Counted from the stretch's first letter, positions 50,253 through 59,326 are shown. The stretch: 64,000 nt of DNA from UBA4742 sp002403895 (GCA_036823295.1 DAISGD010000005.1:1-64000), one strand, 5' to 3'. Notes: generated by a model from the sequence alone, not told the origin. Program-made: numbers and translations.

Positions 50253-51289
50253 GCGGTTGGTCGGCGCTGGCCGTGTCCCTGCTGATGCTGGTGGTGAACG
50301 GGGTGTTCGTGGCCCTCGAGTTCTCCCTGGTGGCTTCGCGTCGCACCAAGTTGGAGGAGCTGGCCGCCGGGGGATCGAACGCTGCGGGCCGGGCCCTTGA
50401 CGCCTCCGGAGACCTGTCGCTGCAGCTGGCCGGTTTCCAGCTGGGCATCACCATGGCCTCGCTGACCCTCGGTCTCGTGGGCGAGCCGGCCATGGCGCAC
50501 TTCCTCGAACCGGCGGTGGAGGCGATCGGGCTGTCGGGCGGCGCGGCCCGCACCGTCGCCGGTGTGATCGGCCTGGCGATCGTGGTGTTCCTCCATCTGG
50601 TGGTGGGCGAGCTGGTGCCCAAGAGCGTCGCCATGGCTGAGCCCGAACGAACCCTGCGCTGGCTGTCGGCACCCAACGCCGCCTACCTCTTCGTCTTCCG
50701 GCCGGTGATCAGGGTGCTCAACGCCATGAGCAACATCGGTGTCCGGGCATTCGGGGTTCAGGTGCGGGACGAGCTGTCGAGCACGCCCACTGCTGAGGAG
50801 CTCACGGTCATGCTGGGAGCGTCACGGGACGAGGGCCTGATCGAGGACTTCGCCCACGAGTTGCTCACCGGCGTGCTCGATTTCGGGGGGCGCGACGTGG
50901 GTTCGGTCATGGCCCCGCGCCACGAGATCCGGGCCATCGGGGTGGACACCACGGTGCGCCAGGCCGAGGCCCTCGTGATCGACAGCGGCCACTCGCGCCT
51001 GCCCATGCAGGGGCCGGGCGGGCTGGACGAGGTCCTCGGCTTCGTCCACGCCAAGGACCTGCTGACCATGCCCCCGGTGGCAGCCAACCGACCGGTGCCG
51101 CTGCGCCTGGTGCGCAGCATGTTGGTGGTGCCGGCCGACCGTTCGCTGGAGGATCTGCTGTTGGCCATGCGCCGCGCCCGGGTCCACTTCGCCCTGGTGA
51201 CCGCGGCCGACGGGACCACCGCCGGCATCGTCACCCTCGAAGATCTCCTCGAAGAGCTGGTAGGCGACATCCTCGATGAGTCCGACTAG
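50249..51289 (+). CDS. CNNM/CorC-type membrane protein without C-terminal CorC domain
   Basis: 346-residue paralogue of the preceding product. It has the CNNM membrane domain (VFVALEFSLVASRRTKLEEL, GELVPKSVAMAEPER) and two CBS domains ending GTTAGIVTLEDLLEELVGD, then stops; the CorC/HlyC domain is lacking. Paired CNNM genes of unequal length, linked by ATGA overlap, are common in actinobacteria and suggest a hetero-oligomer. Ion specificity cannot be read from the sequence. Confidence 0.88.
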   Translation: MSGWSALAVSLLMLVVNGVFVALEFSLVASRRTKLEELAAGGSNAAGRALDASGDLSLQLAGFQLGITMASLTLGLVGEPAMAHFLEPAVEAIGLSGGAARTVAGVIGLAIVVFLHLVVGELVPKSVAMAEPERTLRWLSAPNAAYLFVFRPVIRVLNAMSNIGVRAFGVQVRDELSSTPTAEELTVMLGASRDEGLIEDFAHELLTGVLDFGGRDVGSVMAPRHEIRAIGVDTTVRQAEALVIDSGHSRLPMQGPGGLDEVLGFVHAKDLLTMPPVAANRPVPLRLVRSMLVVPADRSLEDLLLAMRRARVHFALVTAADGTTAGIVTLEDLLEELVGDILDESD

Positions 51290-51379
51290 CAGCCGCTCTC
51301 CGCGTTGTGGCGTCAGTTCTGCCTGGCGAGAGCGGGAAGAATCAGGGGTCAAAAGCTGGGCGCGGTAGCTTCGGCGGCG

Positions 51380-52780
51380 GTGGCAGACCCTGACGACATC
51401 GACGTGCGGTTGGCCGCCTTCCTCGAGGGTGCCCTCGGGCGCGACGGTCTCGAGGTGCTCCACCTCCGTCGCCTGTCGGGCGGGGCGTCGCGGGAGACCT
51501 GGTCCTTCGATCTGCTCGACGCGATCACCGGCACGACCGAGCGGCTGATCCTCCAGCGGGTGCGGCCGGGGGTGGTGGGCGGCAACGCGGTGATGGAGGG
51601 CGAGGCCACACTGCTGGGCGCCGCGGGGGAGCGGGGTGTCCCGGTGGCCCCGGTCTTAGCCGCCTCCAATGACGACTCGGTGGTGGGTTCGCCGTTCCTG
51701 GTCATGGGATGGATCGAGGGGGAGACCATCGCCCGGCGCATCTTGCGCGACGACGAGTTCGCCGCCGCTCGCTCCGTGCTGGTGGGTCAGTGCGCCCGGG
51801 CCTTGGCCGCCATCCACTCGGTGGCGGTCACGGACGGTCCCCACCTGCGGGCCCAGGAACCAGTCGGCCAGTTGCGAGATCTGATCGACGCCATGGGCCA
51901 ACCCCACCCGGCCTTCGAGTTGGCGTTGCGCTGGCTCGACGAGCATCGTCCTCCCGACCGCCAGCCCACCGTCGTGCACGGCGACTTCCGCCTCGGCAAC
52001 CTCATGGTGGGTGAGGACGGCCTGCGGGCGGTGCTCGACTGGGAGCTCGCCCACCTCGGCGACCCCATGGAGGATCTCGGTTGGCTGTGCGTCCGGGCCT
52101 GGCGTTTCGGGTCGGACCTTCCGGTGGCGGGGCTGGGGGACTACGACGAGTTCTACGCCGCCTACGCCGACGCCTCCGGACGGGAGGTCGATCCCGAGGT
52201 CGTGCGTTGGTGGGAGGTGCTCGGCACCCTGCGTTGGGGGGTCATCTGCATCCTGCAGGCATCGAGCCACCTGTCGGGGGCCTCACGCTCGGTGGAGTTG
52301 GCCGCCATCGGCCGCCGCGTGTGCGAGAACGAGTACGACCTCCTCCGGCTCCTCGGCGCGGCCCAGCCACCGGGGCTCTCGATTGGTCGCCACGGCAAAT
52401 CTGAGAGCGACCTGCACGGCGCGCCGAGTGTGGCGGAGCTGGTGGAGGCCGTGCGGGAGTTCCTCGAGGGTGACGTCATGGCCGCCACCGAGGGACGGGT
52501 GCAGTTCCATGCCCGGGTCGCCGGCCGGGTGCTGGGCATGGTGGAGCGGGAGTTGGCGCAGGGTCCTGCGGCTCGACGCGAGCACGGAATGCGATTACGC
52601 GAGCTCGGCGTCAACGACGACGCCGCCCTGGCTGCCGCTATCCGCTCCGGCGCGCTCGACGACCGGCTCGCCGAGGTCCGGTCCTCGGTCTGGCTGGACG
52701 TCCTGGCCAAGGTCCAGGTGGCCAACCCCGACTACCTGCTGCCCGAACACCGCCTGCCCGACCCGCCCACCTCCGCCTGA
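51380..52780 (+). CDS. Aminoglycoside-phosphotransferase-like kinase fused to DUF6285
   Basis: 466-residue two-domain protein. Residues about 25-330 are an APH-fold kinase of the type found with acyl-CoA dehydrogenases: LILQRVRPG, VMGWIEGETIARR, catalytic VVHGDFRLGNLMV and metal-binding AVLDWELAHLGDPMEDLGW. Residues about 370-460 (SVAELVEAVREFLEGDVMAA, FHARVAGRVLGMVERELAQG) match DUF6285, usually encoded as a separate small neighbouring gene. Fusion supports a functional pair. The likely substrate is a hydroxy-acyl or similar small molecule. GTG at 51380 is chosen; the frame extends a further 25 codons upstream. Confidence 0.82.
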   Translation: MADPDDIDVRLAAFLEGALGRDGLEVLHLRRLSGGASRETWSFDLLDAITGTTERLILQRVRPGVVGGNAVMEGEATLLGAAGERGVPVAPVLAASNDDSVVGSPFLVMGWIEGETIARRILRDDEFAAARSVLVGQCARALAAIHSVAVTDGPHLRAQEPVGQLRDLIDAMGQPHPAFELALRWLDEHRPPDRQPTVVHGDFRLGNLMVGEDGLRAVLDWELAHLGDPMEDLGWLCVRAWRFGSDLPVAGLGDYDEFYAAYADASGREVDPEVVRWWEVLGTLRWGVICILQASSHLSGASRSVELAAIGRRVCENEYDLLRLLGAAQPPGLSIGRHGKSESDLHGAPSVAELVEAVREFLEGDVMAATEGRVQFHARVAGRVLGMVERELAQGPAARREHGMRLRELGVNDDAALAAAIRSGALDDRLAEVRSSVWLDVLAKVQVANPDYLLPEHRLPDPPTSA

Positions 52781-52783
52781 CCG

Positions 52784-52830
52784 ACCTTGCGTGCCAGCCA
52801 CGCGGAATCCGCCGGTGTGACACGCAAGGT
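52784..52830. terminator. Inverted repeat between convergent genes, probable two-way terminator
   Basis: ACCTTGCGTG at 52784-52793 is the exact reverse complement of CACGCAAGGT at 52821-52830; a small inner hairpin GCGG-AAT-CCGC lies in the loop. It sits between the ends of the kinase fusion gene and the convergent inhA-type gene, the expected site for a shared terminator. There is no T-run. Confidence 0.65.
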
Positions 52831-52859
52831 GGGCGAAGGGCAGGGAGGCGGCGAGTGGA

Positions 52860-53627
52860 TCAGGCGCCGGTGCTGTGGAGGCCGCCGTCCACGTGGACGA
52901 TCTCGCCTGTCGTCTGGGGAAACCAGTCCGACAGCAGGGCCACGCAGGCCCGGGCCACGGCCGACGAATCGCTCACGTCCCATCCCAGCGGGGCACGCGG
53001 CCCCCATACGTCCTCGAACTCGTCGAACCCGGGGATGGACTTGGCCGCCAGGGTGCGCAGCGGGCCGGCGGCTACCAGGTTCACCCGCACACCCTGGGGC
53101 CCGAGATAGCGGGCCAGATAGCGCGACGTCGACTCGAACGCCGCCTTGGCCACGCCCATCCAGTCATACGCCGGCCAGGTCACGGTGGCGTCGAAGTCGA
53201 GCCCGACCAGAGCGCCACCGTTGGTCATGAGCGGGACCACTGCATCGGCCAGCGCCTTGTAGGAGTACGCCGAGATGTTCACCGCCACCGACACATCGGC
53301 CCACTCGGCGTCGAGGAACGTGCCACCGAGGCACACCTCCGGGGCGAACCCGATGGCGTGTAGGGCCCCGTCGACCCGGTCCCATCGCTCGGCCAGCGCG
53401 CTCCGCAGGGACTCGACCTGGGCCGGCTCGCTGACGTCGAACTCCAACACGACCGGCTCGACCGGCAGCTTGCGGGCGGTGCGGCGCGTGAGTGAGAGTC
53501 CGCGTCCCGCCCCGGTGAGGATCACCTCGGCGCCCTCCTCCTGGGCCAGCTTGGCCACGCCGAAGGCGATAGAGGCGTCGGTGAGGACGCCGGTGACGAC
53601 GATGCGTTTTCCGTCGAGTAGACCCAT
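52860..53627 (-). CDS. inhA: NADH-dependent enoyl-ACP reductase (InhA/FabI type)
   Basis: 255-residue short-chain reductase completing each round of fatty acid elongation. It is close to mycobacterial InhA: GLLDGKRIVVTGVLTDASIA, LTGAGRG, HAIGFAPE and the catalytic YDWMGVAKAA in which Tyr and Lys are seven apart. ATG at 53627 is preceded by GGAGG at ideal spacing. No ketoacyl reductase gene (mabA/fabG) is adjacent. It is divergent from the F420 reductase gene, with a long hairpin between them. Confidence 0.93.
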   Translation of the reverse strand: MGLLDGKRIVVTGVLTDASIAFGVAKLAQEEGAEVILTGAGRGLSLTRRTARKLPVEPVVLEFDVSEPAQVESLRSALAERWDRVDGALHAIGFAPEVCLGGTFLDAEWADVSVAVNISAYSYKALADAVVPLMTNGGALVGLDFDATVTWPAYDWMGVAKAAFESTSRYLARYLGPQGVRVNLVAAGPLRTLAAKSIPGFDEFEDVWGPRAPLGWDVSDSSAVARACVALLSDWFPQTTGEIVHVDGGLHSTGA

Positions 53628-53690
53628 GAATCCTCCGACCTGAGCAGGAGCCGGCACGTTACCCACCCGCCGCGGGCCCCGAGTCCCAAC

Positions 53691-53732
53691 CGGCGTGGGA
53701 AGTGGCCGCCAGAGCGACCACTTCCCACGCCG
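53691..53732. repeat. 15-base perfect inverted repeat in a divergent gap
   Basis: CGGCGTGGGAAGTGG at 53691-53705 pairs perfectly with CCACTTCCCACGCCG at 53718-53732, leaving a 12-base loop. It lies between two divergent starts, so a terminator role is unlikely. An operator or a mobile hairpin element are the alternatives. Confidence 0.75.
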
Positions 53733-53772
53733 ATTCGTGAGGTGGGTCTGGCGGCTCGCCTAGGGTGACGCC

Positions 53773-54432
53773 ATGCAAATCGGAGTGTTGGGAGCCACCG
53801 GCCCGGCGGGAAGCGGCCTTGCTGCTCGCCTTGCGTCTGTCGGATTCGAAGTCGTCATCGGTTCGCGGTCCAAGTACCGTTCGATGGAGGTCCGCGACAC
53901 CCTGCTCGAGAAGTGGGACGGTCGCGGTCTGGTCATCGACGCCGCTGACAACGAGGGGGCCTCGAACGCCGATCTCGTGGTGATCGCCACCCCGTGGGAC
54001 GCGGCGGCCGCCACGGCCAAGTCGGTGTCGCGCCAGCTGCAGGGCAAGGTGGTCATCTCCATGGCCAACGCCCTGGCCAAAGTCGGCCACGAGTTCCAAC
54101 CGCTCGTCCCGCCCCGCGGTTCGGTGGCGGCCAGCGTGCAGGCGGCGTTGCCCAAGTCGAAGGTGGCGGCCGGATTCCATCACGTGCCGGCCAAGGAGTT
54201 GGGCGATCTGAACCATCCGGTGGAGAGCGACGTCCTGATCTGCTCAGACCACCCGGAGGCCACCGAGGCCATCAGCGAGATCATCCGCAAGATCCCCAAT
54301 ATGCGGCCCCTCGACGCCGGGGAGCTGTCCAACGCGGCCCCCATCGAGGCCTTCGCCGCCGTCTTGCTCCAGCTGAACGTGCGGTACAAGACTCGCGCCG
54401 CGGTCAAGTTCACCGGCATCAACGAGGTTTGA
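53773..54432 (+). CDS. npdG: NADPH:F420 reductase
   Basis: 219-residue Rossmann-fold enzyme exchanging hydride between NADPH and coenzyme F420. It starts MQIGVLGATGPAGSGLAARL, followed by EVVIGSRS (NADP-phosphate recognition), LVVIATPWD, and the C-terminal LDAGELSNAAPIEAFAAVLL typical of Fno/NpdG. Its presence implies that the organism makes F420 and supports reading the LLM enzyme at 32 kb as possibly F420-dependent. ATG is at 53773. It is followed at 97 bases by mshC. Confidence 0.9.
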   Translation: MQIGVLGATGPAGSGLAARLASVGFEVVIGSRSKYRSMEVRDTLLEKWDGRGLVIDAADNEGASNADLVVIATPWDAAAATAKSVSRQLQGKVVISMANALAKVGHEFQPLVPPRGSVAASVQAALPKSKVAAGFHHVPAKELGDLNHPVESDVLICSDHPEATEAISEIIRKIPNMRPLDAGELSNAAPIEAFAAVLLQLNVRYKTRAAVKFTGINEV

Positions 54433-54528
54433 GCGGTCCTCCTCGACGGGCCGCCCTGGCCACCTCGGCGGTGAGCGAAAGCCCGAGGAGCCGTCCGGGC
54501 CGATCCCGCCGTTAGCCTGCTCGACGTG

Positions 54529-55668
54529 ATGCGCCTCTACGACACGGCTCGCCAGGAAATCGTGCCCTTCGAGCCGGGCCCGATCGTGACCATGTACACC
54601 TGTGGGATCACGCCGTACGACGCCACCCATCTCGGTCACGCCGCGGTGTACGTCACCTACGACGTGCTGCAACGACGTTTGCGTGATCTCGGCCACGAGA
54701 CCCGTTGCGTGCGCAACATCACCGACGTCGACGACGACCTCTTGCGCAGGGCCCGTGAGCTCGGGGTGCACTACCTCGACCTCGCCGCCGCCGAGGTGGC
54801 CCGCTTCGATGGCGACATGGTGGCCCTCAACGTCCTCGAGAGCTGGAGCGAGCCCCGGGCCACGTCGGCCATCGCCGACATCCGCGGGTTCATCGGCATG
54901 GTCCTCGACCGGGGCTACGCCTACCAGGCCGGCGGGTCGGTGTACTTCGACGTCTCATCGTTCCCGGCCTTTGGGCAGATAAGCCACCTGTCGCGAGACG
55001 AGATGCTGAAGCTGGCTCGCGAGCGCGGCGGCAACATCGACGATCCCCACAAACGCGACTCGCTCGACTTCGTCCTGTGGCAGCCCTCGGCCAGTGATGA
55101 GCCGGCGTGGGAGTCGCTGTGGGGCCCGGGTCGTCCCGGCTGGCACGTCGAGTGCTCGGCGCTCGCCCTGCGCGAGCTCGATACCACCATCGATCTGCAC
55201 GGCGGCGGCGCCGACCTGGTCTTCCCCCACCATGAGTGCGAGGCGGCCCAGAGTGAGGCGGCCACGGGCCAGACGTTCGTCCGTCACTGGATGCACCAGG
55301 CCATGGTCCGCATGGATGGCGAGAAGATGTCGAAGTCCCTGGGCAACATGGTCTTCATCAGCGACCTGCTCAAGACGTGGGATCCGCGTGCCATCCGCCT
55401 CGGCATCGTCGAGCACCACTACCGCGACCCGTGGGAATGGGACGAGATGCTGATGCCCCGCGCCGGCGCCCGCCTCGACACCTGGCTGGCCGCGTCGGGC
55501 GATTCGCGCGCGCCCGGGTCAGGCGGCGCCGTGCTGGAGAAGGTCCGGGCCCGTCTTGACGATGATCTCGACACCCCGGGCGCCGTGGTCGCCATCGACG
55601 CGGCCGTGGCCCGCGGCGAGGGCGTCACCGCCGCCGCCGAACTGCTCGGCGTCTTCCTGACGGCCTAA
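54529..55668 (+). CDS. mshC: Cysteine:glucosaminyl-inositol ligase (mycothiol synthesis)
   Basis: 379-residue class I synthetase-like enzyme. It has the CysRS fold (CGITPYDATHLGHAAVY as the HIGH region, KMSKSLGN as KMSKS, GWHVECSALA zinc ligands) but lacks the anticodon-binding domain and is about 80 residues shorter than CysRS. The ATHLGHA and NITDVDDDLLRRARE texts match MshC, which adds cysteine to GlcN-inositol. A true CysRS is the alternative and should be present elsewhere. ATG at 54529 directly follows an in-frame GTG. Mycothiol production supports an actinobacterial host. Confidence 0.85.
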   Translation: MRLYDTARQEIVPFEPGPIVTMYTCGITPYDATHLGHAAVYVTYDVLQRRLRDLGHETRCVRNITDVDDDLLRRARELGVHYLDLAAAEVARFDGDMVALNVLESWSEPRATSAIADIRGFIGMVLDRGYAYQAGGSVYFDVSSFPAFGQISHLSRDEMLKLARERGGNIDDPHKRDSLDFVLWQPSASDEPAWESLWGPGRPGWHVECSALALRELDTTIDLHGGGADLVFPHHECEAAQSEAATGQTFVRHWMHQAMVRMDGEKMSKSLGNMVFISDLLKTWDPRAIRLGIVEHHYRDPWEWDEMLMPRAGARLDTWLAASGDSRAPGSGGAVLEKVRARLDDDLDTPGAVVAIDAAVARGEGVTAAAELLGVFLTA

Positions 55669-55858
55669 ACCGGATCGGCGAAATCGCAGGTTCTCCCACC
55701 GCTTTCTGCGTGCTCACCGGGCAGAAGTGCCGCCAAAACGGGGGGCCTCCCGGTTGGAGGACAACATATGAGCACGGGCCGGGCCGGTGGGGCAGACTCG
55801 GGGGCACAGCCGCCGGGTGACGTTCGCCCAGGCTGGACCAGGCATGAGACGAGGCGAC

Positions 55859-56653
55859 ATGGCACGAGACGTCGGGCAGCTGAACACCATCGCCCGAGCC
55901 GTGCTGAAGCCGCTGTTCTCGTTCGCCTTTCGGATCGAGGTCGAGGGCATGAACCGTCTGCCCGAGACCGGGGGCGCCATCGTCAGCCCCAACCACCTGT
56001 CGGCGCTCGACCATTTCATCCTCGGGGCGACGCTGCCCCGCCGCGTCACGTTCGTGGGCAAGGGCGAGTACATGGACAGCTGGAAGACGAAGTACATCTT
56101 CCCCGCGCTGGGCATGATCCCCATCGACCGATCGGGGGGCTCGGCCGCCCAGGCTGCCCTCGACGCGGCCGCCGGCGTGCTCGAGGCCGGCGAGCTGTTC
56201 GGCATCTATCCCGAAGGCACGCGGTCGCGCGACGGCAAGCTCCACAAGGGCCACACCGGTGCCGCCCGCCTCGCGTTGCGCACGGGCTGTCCGATCGTGC
56301 CTGTCGGTTTGCAAGGCACGCTGGAGGTCCAGCCGCCGGACTCGTCGATGCCCAAGCCGTTCAAGGTCATGCGGGTGCGCTTCGGTCGGCCCGTGAAGGT
56401 GGACCGCTACCTCGAGCGCGCTGATGACCGTCTGGTGCTGCGCCAGATCACCGACGAGGTGATGTTCGAGATCCGCGAGCTGTCGGGCCAGGAGTATGTC
56501 GATACCTACGTCACCAAGAAGAGCGAGGATCTCCCGGCCGAGACCGCGGTCATCGGTGGGGGGCCCGACGCCAGTGGACGCGGGGGCAGGCCCGGCCGCA
56601 ACGGCCAGGATTCCGGCCCGTTGACGGTCGTGCCCGAGTCCGCCGCCAGCTGA
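55859..56653 (+). CDS. plsC: 1-acylglycerol-3-phosphate acyltransferase family (PlsC-like)
   Basis: 264-residue membrane-associated acyltransferase that should add the second acyl chain to lysophosphatidate. Catalytic NHLSALD (His-x4-Asp) lies about residue 45; the glycerophosphate-binding EGTRSRDGKLHKGHTGAAR follows at about 120. A Gly/Arg-rich tail of about 40 residues ends the protein. ATG at 55859 has GAGG five bases upstream; an ATG at 55844 is also in frame. The 190-base gap before it contains a near-palindrome (CGGGGGGCCTCCCG at 55739) but no gene. Confidence 0.88.
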   Translation: MARDVGQLNTIARAVLKPLFSFAFRIEVEGMNRLPETGGAIVSPNHLSALDHFILGATLPRRVTFVGKGEYMDSWKTKYIFPALGMIPIDRSGGSAAQAALDAAAGVLEAGELFGIYPEGTRSRDGKLHKGHTGAARLALRTGCPIVPVGLQGTLEVQPPDSSMPKPFKVMRVRFGRPVKVDRYLERADDRLVLRQITDEVMFEIRELSGQEYVDTYVTKKSEDLPAETAVIGGGPDASGRGGRPGRNGQDSGPLTVVPESAAS

Positions 56654-56727
56654 CCCGGCGGACTAGGGCCGGCAGAGCCGAATCGGCTTCCGGCCATCAC
56701 CCGGACCACCGATAAGCTCACGCCCCT

Positions 56728-58689
56728 ATGGCCGACCAGATCTCGATCACGCTGCCGGATGGATCCCCCCGCGACCTCCACGCGGGCTCCACTGCGGGCG
56801 AGTTGGCCGCGGCGATCGGTCCCCGCCTGGCCAAGGCCGCGGTCATTGCCAGCGTCAACGGCGTCGAACGCGATCTGACCTGGGAGCTGGCCGACGGCGA
56901 TGAGGTCGCCGTGATCGTCGAGGAGTCGGACCGGGGGCTGTTCACCCTCCGTCACTCGACGGCGCACGTGTTGGCCCAGGCCGTGCTGGATCTTTTCCCC
57001 GGCGCCACCTTCGCCATCGGTCCGCCCATCGAGGACGGCTTCTACTACGACTTCCAGCTACCCGACGGCGGAACCTTCAACCCCGACGATCTCGCCAAGC
57101 TCGAGGTGCGGATGCGCGAGATCATCGCCGAGCACCAGCCGTTCGTGCGCGACGAGATCCCCGAGGCTGAGGCACTGGCGCTGTTCGCCGCCCACCCATT
57201 CAAGGTCGAGATCATCAAGGGCCAGGCCGACGATCCCATGTCCGCCACTGAGACGGGCCTGGTGCGCACCTACGAGAACCCGCCCAGCTTCATCGATCTC
57301 TGCCGCGGGCCGCACGTTCCCGACACCGGCCGGCTCGGTCACTTCAAGCTCATGCGGGTGGCTGGCGCCTACTGGCGCGGCGACGAGCGCAACCCGATGC
57401 TGCAGCGCATCTACGGCACGGCGTGGGCGTCCAAGAAGGACCTCGCCGCCTACCTGACCCGCTTGGTGGAGGCCGAGAAGCGGGACCACCGCAAGTTGGG
57501 CGCCGAGCTCGATCTGTTCTCGTTCCCTGACGAGATCGGCTCGGGCCTGGCCGTGTTCCACCCCAAGGGCGGCATCGTGCGTCGCCTCATGGAGGACTAC
57601 TCCCGCCAGCGCCATGAGCAGGCCGGCTACGAGTTCGTCTACTCACCCCACATCACCAAGGCGAACCTCTTCGAGACCTCGGGCCACCTCGATTGGTACG
57701 CGGACGGCATGTTCCCGCCCATGGAGTTGGACGGGGGCACCGAGTACTACCTCAAGCCGATGAACTGCCCGTTCCACGTGCTCATCTACCGCAGCCGGCA
57801 GCGGTCCTACCGTGAGCTACCGCTGCGGTTCTTCGAGTTCGGGACGGTGTATCGCTACGAGAAGTCCGGAGTGGTCCACGGGCTGACCCGGGTGCGGGGC
57901 ATGACGCAGGACGACGCTCACATCTTCTGCACCAAGGCGCAGATGACCGAGGAGCTGCAGTCGACGCTGCACTTCGTGCTCGACCTCCTGCGTGACTACG
58001 GGCTCGACGATTTCTACCTGGAGCTCTCGACCCGTCCCGAGGAGAAGGCCGTCGGCTCCGTCGCCGAGTGGGACGAAGCGACCGAGGCGCTTCGCACCGC
58101 GGCCATGGGCATGGACCTGGAGCTGGTGCTGGACGAGGGCGGCGGAGCCTTCTACGGCCCCAAGATCTCGGTCCAGACCCGCGACGCCATCGGCCGCACG
58201 TGGCAGATGTCCACCATCCAGCTCGACTTCCAGACGCCGCAGCGCTTCGGCATCGAATACATCGGGAGCGATGGCCAGGCCCACTCGCCGATCATGATCC
58301 ACCGCGCCCTGTTCGGGTCGATCGAGCGGTTCTTCGGTGTACTGGTCGAGCACTACGCCGGTGCCTTCCCCGCGTGGCTGGCGCCGGTCCAGGTGCGGGT
58401 GCTGCCGGTGCGGGACGATCACGACACCTACGCCCGGCGGCTGGTCGACCGCCTGCGGGGAGACGGCTTCCGGGCCGACACGGTGGTGGCCGACGAACCG
58501 TTGGGCGGCCGCATCCGCAAGGCGAAACTCGAGAAGCTGCCCTACGTGCTGGTGGTGGGCGACGACGATGTCGAACACTCGACGGTTGGCGTCAACCCGC
58601 GGGGCGGCGAGGTCGAGCGGGGCGTGCCCGTGGACCAGTTCGTGGATCGACTGGCGGCCGACGTCATCGGCCATCTCTGGGTCGGCTGA
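56728..58689 (+). CDS. thrS: Threonyl-tRNA synthetase
   Basis: 653-residue full-length enzyme. Domains in order: TGS (residues 1-65), editing-like N2 domain with HSTAHVLAQAV and CRGPHVPDTG, catalytic core (about 245-540) with TEYYLKPMNCPFHVLIY, RFFEFGTVYRYEKSG and RVRGMTQDDAH, and the C-terminal anticodon domain (about 545-650). No T-box leader is visible upstream. It is followed within six bases by the HIT gene, the same order as in Mycobacterium, so the pair is probably one transcript. Confidence 0.97.
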   Translation: MADQISITLPDGSPRDLHAGSTAGELAAAIGPRLAKAAVIASVNGVERDLTWELADGDEVAVIVEESDRGLFTLRHSTAHVLAQAVLDLFPGATFAIGPPIEDGFYYDFQLPDGGTFNPDDLAKLEVRMREIIAEHQPFVRDEIPEAEALALFAAHPFKVEIIKGQADDPMSATETGLVRTYENPPSFIDLCRGPHVPDTGRLGHFKLMRVAGAYWRGDERNPMLQRIYGTAWASKKDLAAYLTRLVEAEKRDHRKLGAELDLFSFPDEIGSGLAVFHPKGGIVRRLMEDYSRQRHEQAGYEFVYSPHITKANLFETSGHLDWYADGMFPPMELDGGTEYYLKPMNCPFHVLIYRSRQRSYRELPLRFFEFGTVYRYEKSGVVHGLTRVRGMTQDDAHIFCTKAQMTEELQSTLHFVLDLLRDYGLDDFYLELSTRPEEKAVGSVAEWDEATEALRTAAMGMDLELVLDEGGGAFYGPKISVQTRDAIGRTWQMSTIQLDFQTPQRFGIEYIGSDGQAHSPIMIHRALFGSIERFFGVLVEHYAGAFPAWLAPVQVRVLPVRDDHDTYARRLVDRLRGDGFRADTVVADEPLGGRIRKAKLEKLPYVLVVGDDDVEHSTVGVNPRGGEVERGVPVDQFVDRLAADVIGHLWVG

Positions 58690-58695
58690 GCACCC

Positions 58696-59250
58696 GTGCC
58701 CCCGTCGCTCGACCACCTGTGGGCCGGCTGGCGCAGCACCTACATCGACTCGATCACCTCGGGTGACTCGCCCGGTGGAGGCGCCGATGAGCGCCCCGAA
58801 GTCCCGCCCCCGCCCGAGGGCGAGGGAACCCTGTTCGAACGCATCCTCACCCTCGCCGACGAGGACGGATTCATCGTGCACCGCGGCACGTCGTGCTCGG
58901 TGCTGCTCAACGCCTACCCCTATACCAACGGCCACGTGCTGGTCCTGCCCAATCGTGCTGCCGCCGAGTTGACCGATCTCGACGCCGCCACCTTTGCCGA
59001 GTTGTGGGAGGAGGTGCGCAGCGCGGTCGGGGCCATCAGGGCCGCGTACCGTTGCGACGGGGTGAACGTGGGCATGAATCTCGGTCGCGCCGCCGGCGCG
59101 GGTGTGCCCGACCATCTCCACCTCCACTGCCTGCCCCGATGGGATGGCGACACCAACTTCATGACCACGGTGGCCGAGACGAGGGTGCTGCCTGAGTCGC
59201 TCGGGGTGAGTTGGCGCAAGCTGCGTACCGCCTGGCCGTCCCTGCCCTGA
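58696..59250 (+). CDS. HIT family protein (Ap4A phosphorylase-like)
   Basis: 184-residue nucleotide-binding hydrolase/transferase. The His triad is VPDHLHLHCLPRW (about residues 134-146), with the upstream NAYPYTNGHVLVLPNRAAAE typical of the family. Its position behind thrS and its length match mycobacterial Rv2613c, a diadenosine tetraphosphate phosphorylase. Ap4A is a by-product of tRNA synthetases, which gives the pairing a logic. Start is GTG at 58696, six bases after the thrS stop. Confidence 0.88.
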   Translation: MPPSLDHLWAGWRSTYIDSITSGDSPGGGADERPEVPPPPEGEGTLFERILTLADEDGFIVHRGTSCSVLLNAYPYTNGHVLVLPNRAAAELTDLDAATFAELWEEVRSAVGAIRAAYRCDGVNVGMNLGRAAGAGVPDHLHLHCLPRWDGDTNFMTTVAETRVLPESLGVSWRKLRTAWPSLP

Positions 59251-59277
59251 TCGCCCCGTTCCGCCGGCCCCGTTCCG

Positions 59278-59326
59278 GATCTGTGAAGCCAAACCGACGT
59301 TGGGTGTGGCTTTGGCTTCACAGATC
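59278..59326. terminator. 16-base perfect inverted repeat after the thrS-HIT operon
   Basis: GATCTGTGAAGCCAAA at 59278-59293 pairs without mismatch with TTTGGCTTCACAGATC at 59311-59326 around a 17-base loop. It begins 28 bases after the HIT stop codon and precedes the next gene by about 75 bases. Position suits a terminator; the following CTCTTTCTC is only weakly T-rich. Confidence 0.75.

Noticed and set aside
54529..55668. Annotation as cysteinyl-tRNA synthetase
   Set aside because: The protein lacks the C-terminal anticodon-binding part and carries ATHLGHA/NITDVDD text typical of MshC; kept as alternative only.
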